Below, in pieces: positions 26,165 to 34,862 of a DNA stretch of 64,000 bases. Position 1 is the first letter of the stretch; every line of letters begins with the position of its first letter. A program made the position numbers and the translations under genes. The DNA is from Halocatena marina (lineage in GTDB: Archaea > Halobacteriota > Halobacteria > Halobacteriales > Haloarculaceae): positions 1-64,000 of the forward strand of contig NZ_JALLPK010000004.1 in NCBI RefSeq assembly GCF_023276375.1, written 5' to 3'. Below the pieces are notes generated by a model. The model saw only the letters and a program-made list of their open reading frames with translations, did no database searches and was not told the origin of the DNA.

Positions 26165-26941
26165 ATGATGAGTCTTGAAACCACAGTTGACGGAACGACT
26201 GTACTTATAACAGGAGCATCAAGTGGGATTGGAGAAGTCGTTGCTAAACGATTCTCCGCTGATGGCGCAAACGTTGTTATCTGCTCTCGTACCCAGAAGA
26301 ACGTCGAGCCCGTTGCCGAACAGATACGAGATTCTGGCAACAATGCGCTCGCTATCGAGTGTGACGTGACCGATCGTGAGGCTGTTAATCGGCTTTTCGC
26401 CGTGACAGCTGAAGAATTTGGCACTGTGGATACACTCATCAATAACGCCGGCACGAGGGTCATGTCCGACTTCGATACCATCTCGGAGGAGGAGTGGAAG
26501 ACTGTTATTGATGTCAACCTCCATGGAACGTATCACTGCACTCAGGCTGCTAGCGAGTATCTCAAGCAGGCCAGTGGAACAGTGATCAACTTCGGCCTTT
26601 CCAGTGCTGCAAAGCAGCGCGGGACGCCATCACTAAGCCATTATAGCGCCGCGAAGGCAGCCGTAATCAATCTCACAACAACACTAGCATACGAATGGGC
26701 GGACGATAATGTCAGAGTCAACTGTATTGCGCCTGGATTCGTCGCAACCCCAGCTGTCGAAACCGGGATAGGTATCTCAGCAGCAGAGATTGACCGCACC
26801 GAAGTCGAGCGGTCCATCGCGCTTCCCGAAGAGATCGCCGATGTTGCAGTCTATCTTGCAAGTTCTAATTCATCACATATCGTTGGCGAGACGATCACTG
26901 TTGATGGCGTTCCTCGAATTGATGAAATGCCTGAACTTTGA
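26165..26941 (+). CDS. Short-chain dehydrogenase/reductase
   Basis: A 258-residue SDR with TGASSGIGEVVAKRF, NNAGTR, and YSAAKAAV. It ends HIVGETITVDGVPRIDEM, with the usual VDGG changed to VDGV. Two adjacent ATGs (26165 and 26168) can start it. It is separated by 131 bases from the divergent HTH_10 regulator. Substrate unknown. Confidence 0.92.
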   Translation: MMSLETTVDGTTVLITGASSGIGEVVAKRFSADGANVVICSRTQKNVEPVAEQIRDSGNNALAIECDVTDREAVNRLFAVTAEEFGTVDTLINNAGTRVMSDFDTISEEEWKTVIDVNLHGTYHCTQAASEYLKQASGTVINFGLSSAAKQRGTPSLSHYSAAKAAVINLTTTLAYEWADDNVRVNCIAPGFVATPAVETGIGISAAEIDRTEVERSIALPEEIADVAVYLASSNSSHIVGETITVDGVPRIDEMPEL

Positions 26942-27150
26942 CTATTGGATCGCAATCGTTGGCAAGTCATCCTCTTTCGCCTGAAGTACTTCGATGCCCG
27001 GTTCGCAATCTTTACAGATAATGTACTAAGTTTGACCCAGTAAATAGTGCTTAGGTGGATGTCAAAATAAACACAGTGATAACGACTCTCTCTAATTGTC
27101 ATCGACACCGTGACGAAAAGCAGAGTGTAAGCTATTGATATAGCGTGATA

Positions 27151-27339
27151 TTAACAGCAACCGCCAGCGTCACAAGCGTCGTCGTACTGAATCCCAATCC
27201 CTTCGCTGATCGCCTCGTTACACTGCACGAGTATTTCCTCGAACTCTGATTCGGTTGCCTCGGACTGGGTCTGTGTCAGTTCCTCGCCGAGTTCTTTGGC
27301 CGCGCTTAGAACGTCGTCGTCAGTAGTGCTCAACAGCAC
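27151..27339 (-). CDS. Small YlbF-like protein ending in Cys-Cys
   Basis: A 62-residue acidic helical protein. Its first 40 residues resemble the helical core of the neighbouring YlbF-like protein, and it ends DACDAGGCC, so it has a terminal Cys pair and another Cys five residues before. Its start overlaps the upstream gene by 10 bases, so it is the last gene of the arsDA operon. Terminal vicinal cysteines are a natural trivalent-arsenic or soft-metal site. Function is inferred from position and cysteines only. Confidence 0.65.
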   Translation of the reverse strand: MLLSTTDDDVLSAAKELGEELTQTQSEATESEFEEILVQCNEAISEGIGIQYDDACDAGGCC

Positions 27340-27698
27340 CCACCTCCTGTTGACTGAGCGAACTCGTGACCAATTTCCTCGCTTATCACATCGTTCGTCT
27401 CCTGTAGAAGTTCGACGAGCGCGTCTTGGGCGACTTGGTGTCGTCGGATAGTGTCGTTGTCAGCCATCTCCGATTTGAGGTCTTGAAGTTCGCCCATTAT
27501 CGACTGGTCGAATCCGTCTCGTTGGAGCTGTTGTTGCTTTTCGTCGAATTCTCTGAGCAACGCAGACGCTTCTGCGTCGTTTTCGAGTGCGTTGCTTGCC
27601 TCGACGAACTCTCGGTACGTCTCCGATTCTCTGAGTGTCTGTACGAACGTTCGAAGTTTGTCGTCGATATCTTGCTCTCCAGATTGGACTTCGCTCAT
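27330..27698 (-). CDS. YlbF-family protein ending in Cys-Cys, in the ars operon
   Basis: A 122-residue, almost entirely helical protein with the YlbF/YmcA pattern: FVEASNALENDAEASALLRE, DEKQQQLQRDG, and a second long helix. It ends STGGGCC, a flexible glycine linker carrying two vicinal cysteines. Its ATG overlaps the arsA stop (ATGA). In bacteria YlbF-family proteins are RNA-processing or Fe-S partner proteins; the Cys-Cys tail and operon position suggest instead handling of arsenite or another thiophilic metalloid together with ArsA and ArsD. Confidence 0.75.
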   Translation of the reverse strand: MSEVQSGEQDIDDKLRTFVQTLRESETYREFVEASNALENDAEASALLREFDEKQQQLQRDGFDQSIMGELQDLKSEMADNDTIRRHQVAQDALVELLQETNDVISEEIGHEFAQSTGGGCC

Positions 27699-29620
27699 GA
27701 GACTCTCACCTCCTGTTTATTCGTTAGTTCTGCGAGTCCGGTGATCTCATCACCGAACGCGCGCAGTTCATCTAGTCCGACCGGTTCGTCCTGACGAAGC
27801 GGCGCGAGCATCATCGGCGTTTCGAAGCGGTCCTTGGTTTCACCGAGATACTTTTTCTGTTGGGCCCGTCGGTTGGCGAAGAAGGCATTGTCGCCATACT
27901 TCTCCGGCAGGAGATAGTTTGCGACGACGAAGGCCGTCTCGATACCGACCTGTTCTTGCAAGTCCGCTGCGGCACGGTAGGCTTCCATCATTGGTGTAAA
28001 TTCGGGATATGTGACGAACGCAAACGAGCTCTGCGCTGGATCCTGCATCGTTTCAATAACCTCGTCGTACTGATCACTTTTCGTTGGCGCTGCTCCTTTC
28101 GTCAACGAACCCAGGTCCATGAACCCTTTCCAGTCAGATGGAAGTTCGAGTAAACGAAGCGTGTGGCCGGTCGGTGCGGTATCGAAGACGACGATGTCAT
28201 AGCCGTCCTTCTCGAAGTAGCTGACGAACTTCTCCAGTGCGGCCATCTCTTCGGCGCACGGCGATTCCAGTTCTTCCTCGACGTTCGCGATCGCCGCTTT
28301 GGCGTCCAGTTCGGAGCCTTCTTTATCCGCATACATCTCGTGGACGTGGTCGAGGACCTGCTCGCGGTACTCTTCGAGGGCTTTCTCCTGATCAATACGG
28401 GCGGCGTCCAAATTCGATTGGCTCACCGAAGTCGGTTCGTGGCCGACAGTTTCGCCGAAGATATCCTCCAGGTGGGCGGCCGGGTCAGTCGTCACGACCA
28501 GTGTTTCGTACCCGGCTTCGGCGAGCTTCGTCGCCGACGTTGCAGCCACGGTACTCTTGCCAACACCGCCTTTCCCGGTGAAGAACAGGTACCGGGTGTC
28601 GTCGGTGGGCGTCAACTGCTCGGCGACCGACTCCGGGTTGGCCAGCGCATCGACGTCGACCGATTGCTCGATATCGACATCGGTGGCTGCGCCGACGTCG
28701 ACAGTCGACTCGTCGCCATCGTAGATGACACTACCGACATCTGACAACAAGTCTAGACCCGCAATTTCACCGGGCTGGAGTGGATACGTGGCCATCGCGT
28801 CGACATCGAATTCGGTCTGTACCCGCTCGATGGCTGCCTGTTCGTCGTTTCGCTTTCCCTGAAAAAAGGGGTCCTCACAGACCGACTCAGGGAGGTAGCC
28901 GTTTATCACGAGAAACTGAGATTCAATGCCCAGTTCCCCGAGGTCCGAGGCGCTGCGTTCTATTTCGTTGATAGACGACTCCTCGGGTTTGCCCACGAAC
29001 GCGAACGTGGTTCGGTCCTCGTTCTGAAGCGTATTGATGGCTTGCTCGTACTGGGCCTTCTTGTCCTCCATCGAGGAGGCAGGACCGATACAGGTCGAGC
29101 CGCCCTTATCGAGTTCGGCGTTCCAGTCCGAGGGCAGTTCCATCAGTCGGATAGTGTGTCCGGTCGGTGCAGTGTCGAAGACGACTACGTCGTACGCGGG
29201 GCTATCCATGAAGTCGACGAAATTATCGAAAGCGGCTATCTCTTCGACACACGGGCTGTTGAGCTGCTCTTCAACCGTCTTGAGTTGATCGTCGTCGAGC
29301 AGTTGGCGCATTGGTTCGATGGTTTCCTGGCGATACTCCTCAGCCGCCGTATCGGGGTCGATTTCAATGGCTGAGAGATTGTCAATATCTCTGATCTCGG
29401 TCACCTCGTGACCGATTTCTTGCCCGAAGATGTCCGAGAGGTTCGGGGCCGGGTCGGTGGTCACCAGCAGTGTCTCGTAATCGTTGTCAGCCAGCCACGT
29501 TGCTGTGGCACAGCTGACGGTGCTCTTTCCAACGCCGCCTTTCCCACTGAAAAAGACGAACTCGGTATCGTCGCTGTGCGGTTCAACGATTTCGCTGGCT
29601 GTCGTTTGGTTGCTGGTCAT
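27695..29620 (-). CDS. arsA: ArsA arsenite-stimulated ATPase (two-domain)
   Basis: A 641-residue duplicated P-loop ATPase that drives arsenite or antimonite export with a membrane ArsB/Acr3 protein. Each half has its deviant Walker A (GKGGVGKSTVSCATA and GKGGVGKSTVAATSA) and DTAPTGHTIRLMELP / DTAPTGHTLRLLELP. The metalloid-binding cysteines of ArsA are matched in SPCVEEIAAF, STCIGP and SPCAEEMAAL. Start directly adjoins the arsD stop. No arsB or acr3 gene is in the window, so the pump membrane subunit must be elsewhere, or the ATPase may serve another role. Confidence 0.95.
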   Translation of the reverse strand: MTSNQTTASEIVEPHSDDTEFVFFSGKGGVGKSTVSCATATWLADNDYETLLVTTDPAPNLSDIFGQEIGHEVTEIRDIDNLSAIEIDPDTAAEEYRQETIEPMRQLLDDDQLKTVEEQLNSPCVEEIAAFDNFVDFMDSPAYDVVVFDTAPTGHTIRLMELPSDWNAELDKGGSTCIGPASSMEDKKAQYEQAINTLQNEDRTTFAFVGKPEESSINEIERSASDLGELGIESQFLVINGYLPESVCEDPFFQGKRNDEQAAIERVQTEFDVDAMATYPLQPGEIAGLDLLSDVGSVIYDGDESTVDVGAATDVDIEQSVDVDALANPESVAEQLTPTDDTRYLFFTGKGGVGKSTVAATSATKLAEAGYETLVVTTDPAAHLEDIFGETVGHEPTSVSQSNLDAARIDQEKALEEYREQVLDHVHEMYADKEGSELDAKAAIANVEEELESPCAEEMAALEKFVSYFEKDGYDIVVFDTAPTGHTLRLLELPSDWKGFMDLGSLTKGAAPTKSDQYDEVIETMQDPAQSSFAFVTYPEFTPMMEAYRAAADLQEQVGIETAFVVANYLLPEKYGDNAFFANRRAQQKKYLGETKDRFETPMMLAPLRQDEPVGLDELRAFGDEITGLAELTNKQEVRVS

Positions 29621-29947
29621 CTATGTTTCTTGTGGGTCGGTAGAATTCTCGATAGTCGATGCGAGTTCGTCATACGAGAGATACGTCTCCTTGGCGACGA
29701 TCTCGTTGTCGACGACAGTGATCGGGAGAATCGACGGGCCGTGCGCTTCGAGCAGATCTGCAATTTCCTGAGTTTCGAGAAACTGGTCGATGTTGTGTTG
29801 CATATTTGCCCGCGACACATCGACGTCGTAGTCGTCTTCGAGCAGATCGAGGGCGGCACTGACTTCGACGAGTTCGGCGTCCGGATCCGGTCCACAGACG
29901 CCGGTGGAACAGCACATCGCTTCTTCGTACAGCGTGAGTTCAGTCAT
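29621..29947 (-). CDS. arsD: ArsD arsenite metallochaperone
   Basis: A 108-residue ArsD. The three arsenite-binding cysteines are in their classical positions, C12, C13 and C18 (MCCSTGVCGP), followed by the thioredoxin-like fold and the conserved GPSILPITVVDNEIV. It hands trivalent arsenic to ArsA, whose gene follows without a gap. First gene of the leftward operon. Confidence 0.95.
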   Translation of the reverse strand: MTELTLYEEAMCCSTGVCGPDPDAELVEVSAALDLLEDDYDVDVSRANMQHNIDQFLETQEIADLLEAHGPSILPITVVDNEIVAKETYLSYDELASTIENSTDPQET

Positions 29948-30291
29948 TCGTATGTTGGCAGTATTTGTTCAATTGAGTAGTCGATACCTCGTATCGTTCT
30001 ACAGTCTTCCTCGGAGCATTTTGACCTGAGTTGTTTGAGTATTTGTTCATATGTAGATAAGCGCTTTGGTCGGAGATCCATTTAGACGCAGCTGAGAGAA
30101 CCGCCGATTGTAGGTGATCTCTTCGAATGATTGAGTCTAATCGTCGCTTGCACTCACCGCTCTTTGTGGGATGGTATCTGCCCGCTCGTATAAATAGGCG
30201 GCGGCAGACACGGTGGCTAAATGCTGGATACGCGTCAGAATCCGCGTCTCAGTACGCAACACTTACTTTATGATACACTCAAGTGTAGAGT
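29948..30291. promoter_or_regulatory. arsD / arsR divergent control region with 12-bp direct repeat
   Basis: Between the arsD and arsR starts. The 12-mer AGTATTTGTTCA occurs exactly twice (29960-29971 and 30038-30049, 78 bases apart), upstream of arsD. Read leftward it gives TGAACAAATACT, which may be regulator half sites or duplicated promoter elements. The right end holds the arsR promoter and palindrome. Confidence 0.5.
30274..30287. promoter_or_regulatory. Candidate ArsR operator
   Basis: TACACTCAAGTGTA, a perfect 6-bp dyad with a 2-bp centre, lies between a TATA-like TTTATGATA and the arsR start codon at 30292. Binding here would block transcription start, the classical position for autorepression by an ArsR/SmtB protein. 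Confidence 0.55.
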
Positions 30292-30681
30292 ATGTCCTCG
30301 ACCGAGCGGTTACAGCGGTATCTCACGGACGAACGCGGTGGCTGTGGTGATGAAGAAATAGCGCAACGGTTGGCTGAACTTGAAGAGTTAGACGCAGCAG
30401 CTGGTGGCCCCGCGCTCACGGCTGATGTTGGTGTGTTGTCCGCGCTCGCCAACGAGACGCGGTATAAGATAGTCCGTATTCTCCACATCGCAGGTGAAGA
30501 ACTCTGTGTCTGTGAGTTTTCGCCGCTTCTCGACGTCAGCGATAGTGCGATTAGCCATGCCCTCTCTCAGCTGACCGACGCTGGGCTCGTGACGCGTCGG
30601 AAAGACGGGAAATGGCGAAAATACCAGACAACTGTACGGGCCGACGCACTGCTCATCGCACTCAACGGTTCTCGCAGATGA
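30292..30681 (+). CDS. arsR: ArsR-family metalloid-responsive repressor
   Basis: A 129-residue winged-helix repressor. The sensor motif ELCVCEF sits at the start of the DNA-binding helix region exactly as in arsenite-sensing ArsR proteins, and the recognition helix SDSAISHALSQLTDAGLV and wing RRKDGKWRKYQ follow. A preceding 45-residue helical extension contains one more cysteine (GGCGDEE) that could be a third ligand. Divergent from arsDA, with a palindrome in its own promoter. Confidence 0.93.
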   Translation: MSSTERLQRYLTDERGGCGDEEIAQRLAELEELDAAAGGPALTADVGVLSALANETRYKIVRILHIAGEELCVCEFSPLLDVSDSAISHALSQLTDAGLVTRRKDGKWRKYQTTVRADALLIALNGSRR

Positions 30682-30724
30682 GCAGAGTTCGACCGATGCT
30701 GTACTGCTGTTTCCACAGTCACCG

Positions 30725-31312
30725 TTAGCCGGGCAGAAAGACATTGAGTATAGCAACGACGATGCCAGCAAGCCCCATCCGAATACCAGCAATATACCAT
30801 CGTTGCTGCGAAATCGACGCCATGTAGGCTCCGAAGGTGAACAACACACCGACTGCAAGGGCGACCGAGACGAGCGTCGCTTGGAGTAACGAAAGCACCG
30901 TTCCTTCCATCAGGAATGGAATAAGGGGAATTACAAGACCAAGCAACGGGCCAAGTCCACTCATAGCGGCGTTGATAACCTGATTGCTCATCTTCTCGCG
31001 TTCGACGTGCGTATCGCTCAAGTCGGTGAGCATTGCCGCTTCGGTCTCCTGCAGTTCGGCGCGCATCTCCGCGCGTTCGATCTCCCAGACACTCCAGACA
31101 CCAGATGTGCAGAGCCCGATGGCAGCTCCGAGCCCAATACTGATAACAGTCAGTCCGTCAGGCACTCCAGAGAGATACGCGCCCACGGTAACCCCAACAC
31201 CAGTTAGCGCCCCATCGAACCCATTCGAGACAAAATATCGCCGCGCAATCGGTCCGACTTTATCACTCCCGAGCCGCTGTACCAACGACGCCGAATCGGA
31301 TTCCGGGGCCAT
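30725..31312 (-). CDS. VIT1/CCC1-family membrane protein
   Basis: A 195-residue membrane protein with about five hydrophobic helices (YFVSNGFDGALTGVGVTVGA, PLLGLVIPLIPFL and others). FDGALTGVGV and the long cytosolic helix ERAEMRAELQETEAAM are typical for the VIT1/CCC1 family, which transports Fe(II) or Mn(II). The canonical GxxxGxx metal-binding cytosolic helices are shortened. Its start codon overlaps the DUF211 stop by one base, so the two are cotranscribed. Confidence 0.85.
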   Translation of the reverse strand: MAPESDSASLVQRLGSDKVGPIARRYFVSNGFDGALTGVGVTVGAYLSGVPDGLTVISIGLGAAIGLCTSGVWSVWEIERAEMRAELQETEAAMLTDLSDTHVEREKMSNQVINAAMSGLGPLLGLVIPLIPFLMEGTVLSLLQATLVSVALAVGVLFTFGAYMASISQQRWYIAGIRMGLAGIVVAILNVFLPG

Positions 31313-31599
31313 TAGTCCTGAGCCGTCGGTTCATCCTCAACGATGTACTCTCCACAGGCGACCTGATCGACCGAATGGACGCTCGCGCCTGCATCTTCAA
31401 TCACCGCTACAACGTTGTCGTAATCGATGTCCTCCCCTTCGATGGTGAACTTGATGTTGCGAACCTCCTCATCCATCTCTAAGAGAACAGCGTTTACACC
31501 GCTGACGCCGTCAGTGTCTGCGACCTGTTGTGCAATCACGAGCATGGTCGGTTCGTGCGGCTTGAGAATATCGATTACCAACTGACGAATTGTAGCCAT
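31312..31599 (-). CDS. DUF211-family protein
   Basis: A 95-residue small soluble alpha/beta protein: RQLVIDILKPHEPTMLVIAQ, then NAVLLEMDEEVRNIKFTIEG, then NVVAVIEDAGASVHSVDQV. This is the archaeal DUF211 ferredoxin-like fold. In archaea DUF211 genes are commonly next to VIT1/CCC1-like genes, as here, so it may be a regulatory or metal-sensing partner of the transporter. Confidence 0.85.
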   Translation of the reverse strand: MATIRQLVIDILKPHEPTMLVIAQQVADTDGVSGVNAVLLEMDEEVRNIKFTIEGEDIDYDNVVAVIEDAGASVHSVDQVACGEYIVEDEPTAQD

Positions 31600-31793
31600 A
31601 CGTTCTTGCTATAGAAGCAGACAATAAGGATGTGTTGATGACCAGCTCCGCGGACGGTTCCCGACAGAAACAGAGTGGATATGACAGGTTTTTGAATTAT
31701 AACTCATCTGCAAAGACGTCGTTCAGCGCAGGGTGTGGCTACTTCATCCCACACCACCGGTTCCAGTGCTGTCAGTGGGTTCACATGGATCGA

Positions 31794-34037
31794 TTAACCC
31801 AACAGCCGCTCTAACAGTGAACGGTCATGTGGTCGCTCGGCGAGTAGCACAGTTGTCTCTAGATCGTCGAGAACCGACAGTGTTAGCGATCCGCCAATGA
31901 TTCTCGAAAGCAATCCACGCTCTGTAGCCCCAACAATGACTAATGTCCGATCAGTTGCTGCTCTCCCGATCGCGGTCTCGACGTCGCCAGTCTCTACCAG
32001 CAGCTCGGCCTCGTCCAATCCGTGATCGGTGGCCCATCCTTCGATGAAGTTCTGGCCCGTCGGTGGGTTATCGGTCACGTGAAGAATCGAGACACGCGCG
32101 TCGACCGTCTGCTGTAATGCCCGCGCGACCTCCGCAGACAGATCCGAAGAGTGGCCACCGGCGGTCGGCAGAAGGATCTCGCTTGGGTTGAACCCTCGTT
32201 CGTCGAGCACGAGTACGTCACACGGTAGATTGTGCATCAACTCGTCCAGTGTCCCTTCCGCTCGGCTCCCAGCGAGGCGTGTTCCCCGATGACCCATAAT
32301 GAGCCTATCGACATCGTGAGAACGGGCTGCATCGAACACCTCGTCGAGTCCCTCGTGTGAGAGGATTGTCCGCGTCTCGATGGGCACTCCAAGCTCTTCA
32401 GCGTCCGTTCGGGCGTTGGCCAAAAGTTGCCCAGACATCTCCGAGATACGCTCGCGCTGGTTGGCTGCAGCCGCCAGCGGTGTCTGGTTCGGCACTTGAA
32501 TGACGTGGACTGCGAGGAGTTGCCCGCTGTCGTGCTTCGCAAGGGCTGCTGCCAAGGCGACGAGCGAGTGTTCGGTTCGGGGGTTCGAGAGCGCGACCAT
32601 CGTTGTCGGCGTTTCCATGTCCTCGGTAGTGCCATCTGGAGCAACACTCGCTGCCGCATCGACGACAGGCGAGGGCAGGTCCCCCCCGCGATCCAGAATG
32701 TGCTTGCCGAGGAGCCCCTGTCCATCAGCCCGATTGCGTGCGTACCCGAAGTACCACCCGAAGGCCACGACGATGAAGACCGCCGATAGGAATAGCTCTC
32801 GCTGGCCGACAAACGCCAGCAGTCCGATCGAGAGAACCATTCCGAGGATGGGTGTGAAAGGATACAGCGGCACGGTGAACACCGGATCGTAGTCGGGATC
32901 GGTTTCACGGAATACGATGAGCGCTGCGTTCATCAGTGCATAGACGACGAGGTGGAGGACACTAGCTGCCTTCGCAAGCACCTCGATGTCCTGGCCCAAC
33001 ATCGCAATGAAGACAATAATCATTGCACCTGTGAGGACGATTGACCGGTACGGCGTCGCGTACGAAGGATGGATCTCGTTGAGCCAATTGGTGACGATCC
33101 GGTCCCGGCCCATCGCAAAGTTGATCCGAGCCGATGCGAGGATCGACGCATTTGCGCTCGAAGCTGTCGCCAGCAATGCCCCGAGCGTCACGACGGTGAC
33201 AGCGACACCGGTCAACCCACCAGGGAATGCGACCTGAGTCGCCTGAGTAAGCGGCGCTGTTTGGCTCAGCTCGGGCCAAGGAACCACGCCCAGCAAAATA
33301 CTCACGAGGACTGCGTAGACGACCGTCACGATGGCGACGCTTCCGATGACCGCGATGGGCAAGTTCCGCCCTGGATTCTTCAGCTCCTCAGCGACTGTCG
33401 CAATCTTCGCGTAGCCGAGAAAGGAGACGAAGATCAGCGCTGTTCCTGGGAGTATCGCGCCATATCCTAGAGGAGTGAGGCCGCCATCACTCAGCAGCGT
33501 CCCAACATCGAACGACAGCCAGCCCTGAATCGCAAACAGAGCGAGGATCGATAGCAAGATAGTTACGATGACCGTCTGGACGCCACCGGTCTCTTTGGCA
33601 CCGATGTAGTTGACACCGACGAAAACGGTACCGGCGATGAGTGCCCCTACCTGAATGTCCGAGAGGAATAGAATGTCCGGAATCGGGAGCAGCGTGGTGA
33701 GATACTGACCGAAGCCGATGCTGTAGAACGCCGAGGCGAACGCAAGACCCATCCAGTCGCCGAGGCCGGCGATCGAACCGAACAGAGGGCCAAGTGCTCG
33801 ATTGACGTAGTAGTAGCCACCGCCGGCTTTGGGCATCGCTGTCCCGAGTTCGGAGACCGACAGCGCGTTCACCATCGCGATTAGCCCGCCGATCACGAAC
33901 GAGACGACGACAATGGGGCCGGCGGTGCTGGCTGCAACGCCCGGGAGGACGAAGATGCCCGCGCCAATCATCGTGCCAATCCCGATGGTCAGCGCTGAGA
34001 GCAGCCCAAGGTCCTTCGCAAGTTCCTCGTCGCTCAT
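31794..34037 (-). CDS. APC-family transporter fused to two universal stress domains
   Basis: A 747-residue protein. Residues 1-430 form about 12 membrane helices of the APC amino acid/cation permease superfamily (LLSALTIGIGTMIGAGIFVL with the GxG(S)GIF-type helix break; EELKNPGRNLPIAVIGS). After a linker, two Usp domains follow at about 475-600 and 605-740, the first ending MGHRGTRLAGSRAEGTLDEL, an ATP-binding G-x2-G-x9-G(S) type loop. Such fusions in haloarchaea are annotated as cationic amino acid transporters controlled by nucleotide-binding Usp domains. It overlaps the stand-alone Usp gene start by four bases. Confidence 0.92.
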   Translation of the reverse strand: MSDEELAKDLGLLSALTIGIGTMIGAGIFVLPGVAASTAGPIVVVSFVIGGLIAMVNALSVSELGTAMPKAGGGYYYVNRALGPLFGSIAGLGDWMGLAFASAFYSIGFGQYLTTLLPIPDILFLSDIQVGALIAGTVFVGVNYIGAKETGGVQTVIVTILLSILALFAIQGWLSFDVGTLLSDGGLTPLGYGAILPGTALIFVSFLGYAKIATVAEELKNPGRNLPIAVIGSVAIVTVVYAVLVSILLGVVPWPELSQTAPLTQATQVAFPGGLTGVAVTVVTLGALLATASSANASILASARINFAMGRDRIVTNWLNEIHPSYATPYRSIVLTGAMIIVFIAMLGQDIEVLAKAASVLHLVVYALMNAALIVFRETDPDYDPVFTVPLYPFTPILGMVLSIGLLAFVGQRELFLSAVFIVVAFGWYFGYARNRADGQGLLGKHILDRGGDLPSPVVDAAASVAPDGTTEDMETPTTMVALSNPRTEHSLVALAAALAKHDSGQLLAVHVIQVPNQTPLAAAANQRERISEMSGQLLANARTDAEELGVPIETRTILSHEGLDEVFDAARSHDVDRLIMGHRGTRLAGSRAEGTLDELMHNLPCDVLVLDERGFNPSEILLPTAGGHSSDLSAEVARALQQTVDARVSILHVTDNPPTGQNFIEGWATDHGLDEAELLVETGDVETAIGRAATDRTLVIVGATERGLLSRIIGGSLTLSVLDDLETTVLLAERPHDRSLLERLLG

Positions 34038-34474
34038 TCGTTGGTGTCTACGTGTGGGAGGGCAATCACTGGACGGTCCGCGTTCGTAACAAGCTTCGGA
34101 GAAAGATCTCCCGAGAGAAACTTCATAACTCGGCCACCACCACGGGAACGGTACACGATGGCACTCGCATTGACCTCGTCAGCAGCCGAAAATATTGTGC
34201 CAACGATATCTCTGGCGTAAGCGGTGTGCTCGTCAGCATTAGGAAACACCGTGCGAACAGCGGCATACGATTCCCTTGCTATCTCCTCCGATTGCACAAC
34301 CGGCGTTTTGTCTGGGACACCTTCTCCTTTCTCTACAACGTGGAGCGTTGTAACGTTCGATGGGCGATACGGTTCAAGTGCGGTCGCCGTCGCGAGAGCG
34401 TCGTTTTCGTTGGCGACGGGCAGAAGTACGTGGGCGAGCAGATCCTCGGATTCACCATCAACGCTACCGTGCAT
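34034..34474 (-). CDS. Universal stress protein (Usp) domain protein
   Basis: A 146-residue Usp: HVLLPVANENDALATATAL, VTTLHVVEKGEG and SAIVYRSRGGGRVMKFLSGD give the alpha/beta fold, but the ATP loop G-x2-G-x9-G is only partly kept. It precedes the APC-Usp transporter and is coupled to it by a four-base overlap; probably a regulatory subunit. Confidence 0.88.
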   Translation of the reverse strand: MHGSVDGESEDLLAHVLLPVANENDALATATALEPYRPSNVTTLHVVEKGEGVPDKTPVVQSEEIARESYAAVRTVFPNADEHTAYARDIVGTIFSAADEVNASAIVYRSRGGGRVMKFLSGDLSPKLVTNADRPVIALPHVDTNE

Positions 34475-34862
34475 GCTCGTCTACTAGGGACAGATCGTTA
34501 ATAGATTTATGTATAGAACGTTAAAATCGTTGGTATAGTATTTAAACATGGAGACGATTGGGGATTCTGTCCTGTATTCTTTCGATGAAGCGGATAACCG
34601 GGGAGCAAATCAATAGAGATCACTGGAACCAATTGGAGAATCTTCGTTTCCAACTAATCGGGAGTACCCCTCTGGAGAAACAATCCAATTCCTCAATAAG
34701 TGTTAATTACAACACTATCACAAAGAGAACAATTGCACGTGGCTCTATTGTAATCGTAGAAAGGAGAGTTCGCTTTGTGCAATTGACACTGAGTTGTGGA
34801 TCTGTTTATTATCTCTCGAGATTCCCGGTGACACGTGTGAGTCTCTTTCTTAATTCGAGCGA
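34475..34862. other. Gene-free spacer
   Basis: Between the divergent-looking Usp gene and the Lrp stop. A TATA-like TATTTAAAC at about 34539-34547 is not in a position to drive a known gene to the right; the one for the Usp operon would be the A+T-rich part at 34500-34520. No coding pattern seen. Confidence 0.4.

Noticed and set aside
28163..28744. 193-codon plus-strand frame
   Set aside because: Antisense to arsA; shadow.
29408..29980. 190-codon plus-strand frame over arsA and arsD
   Set aside because: Antisense to two clear genes with conserved cysteines; no independent protein pattern.
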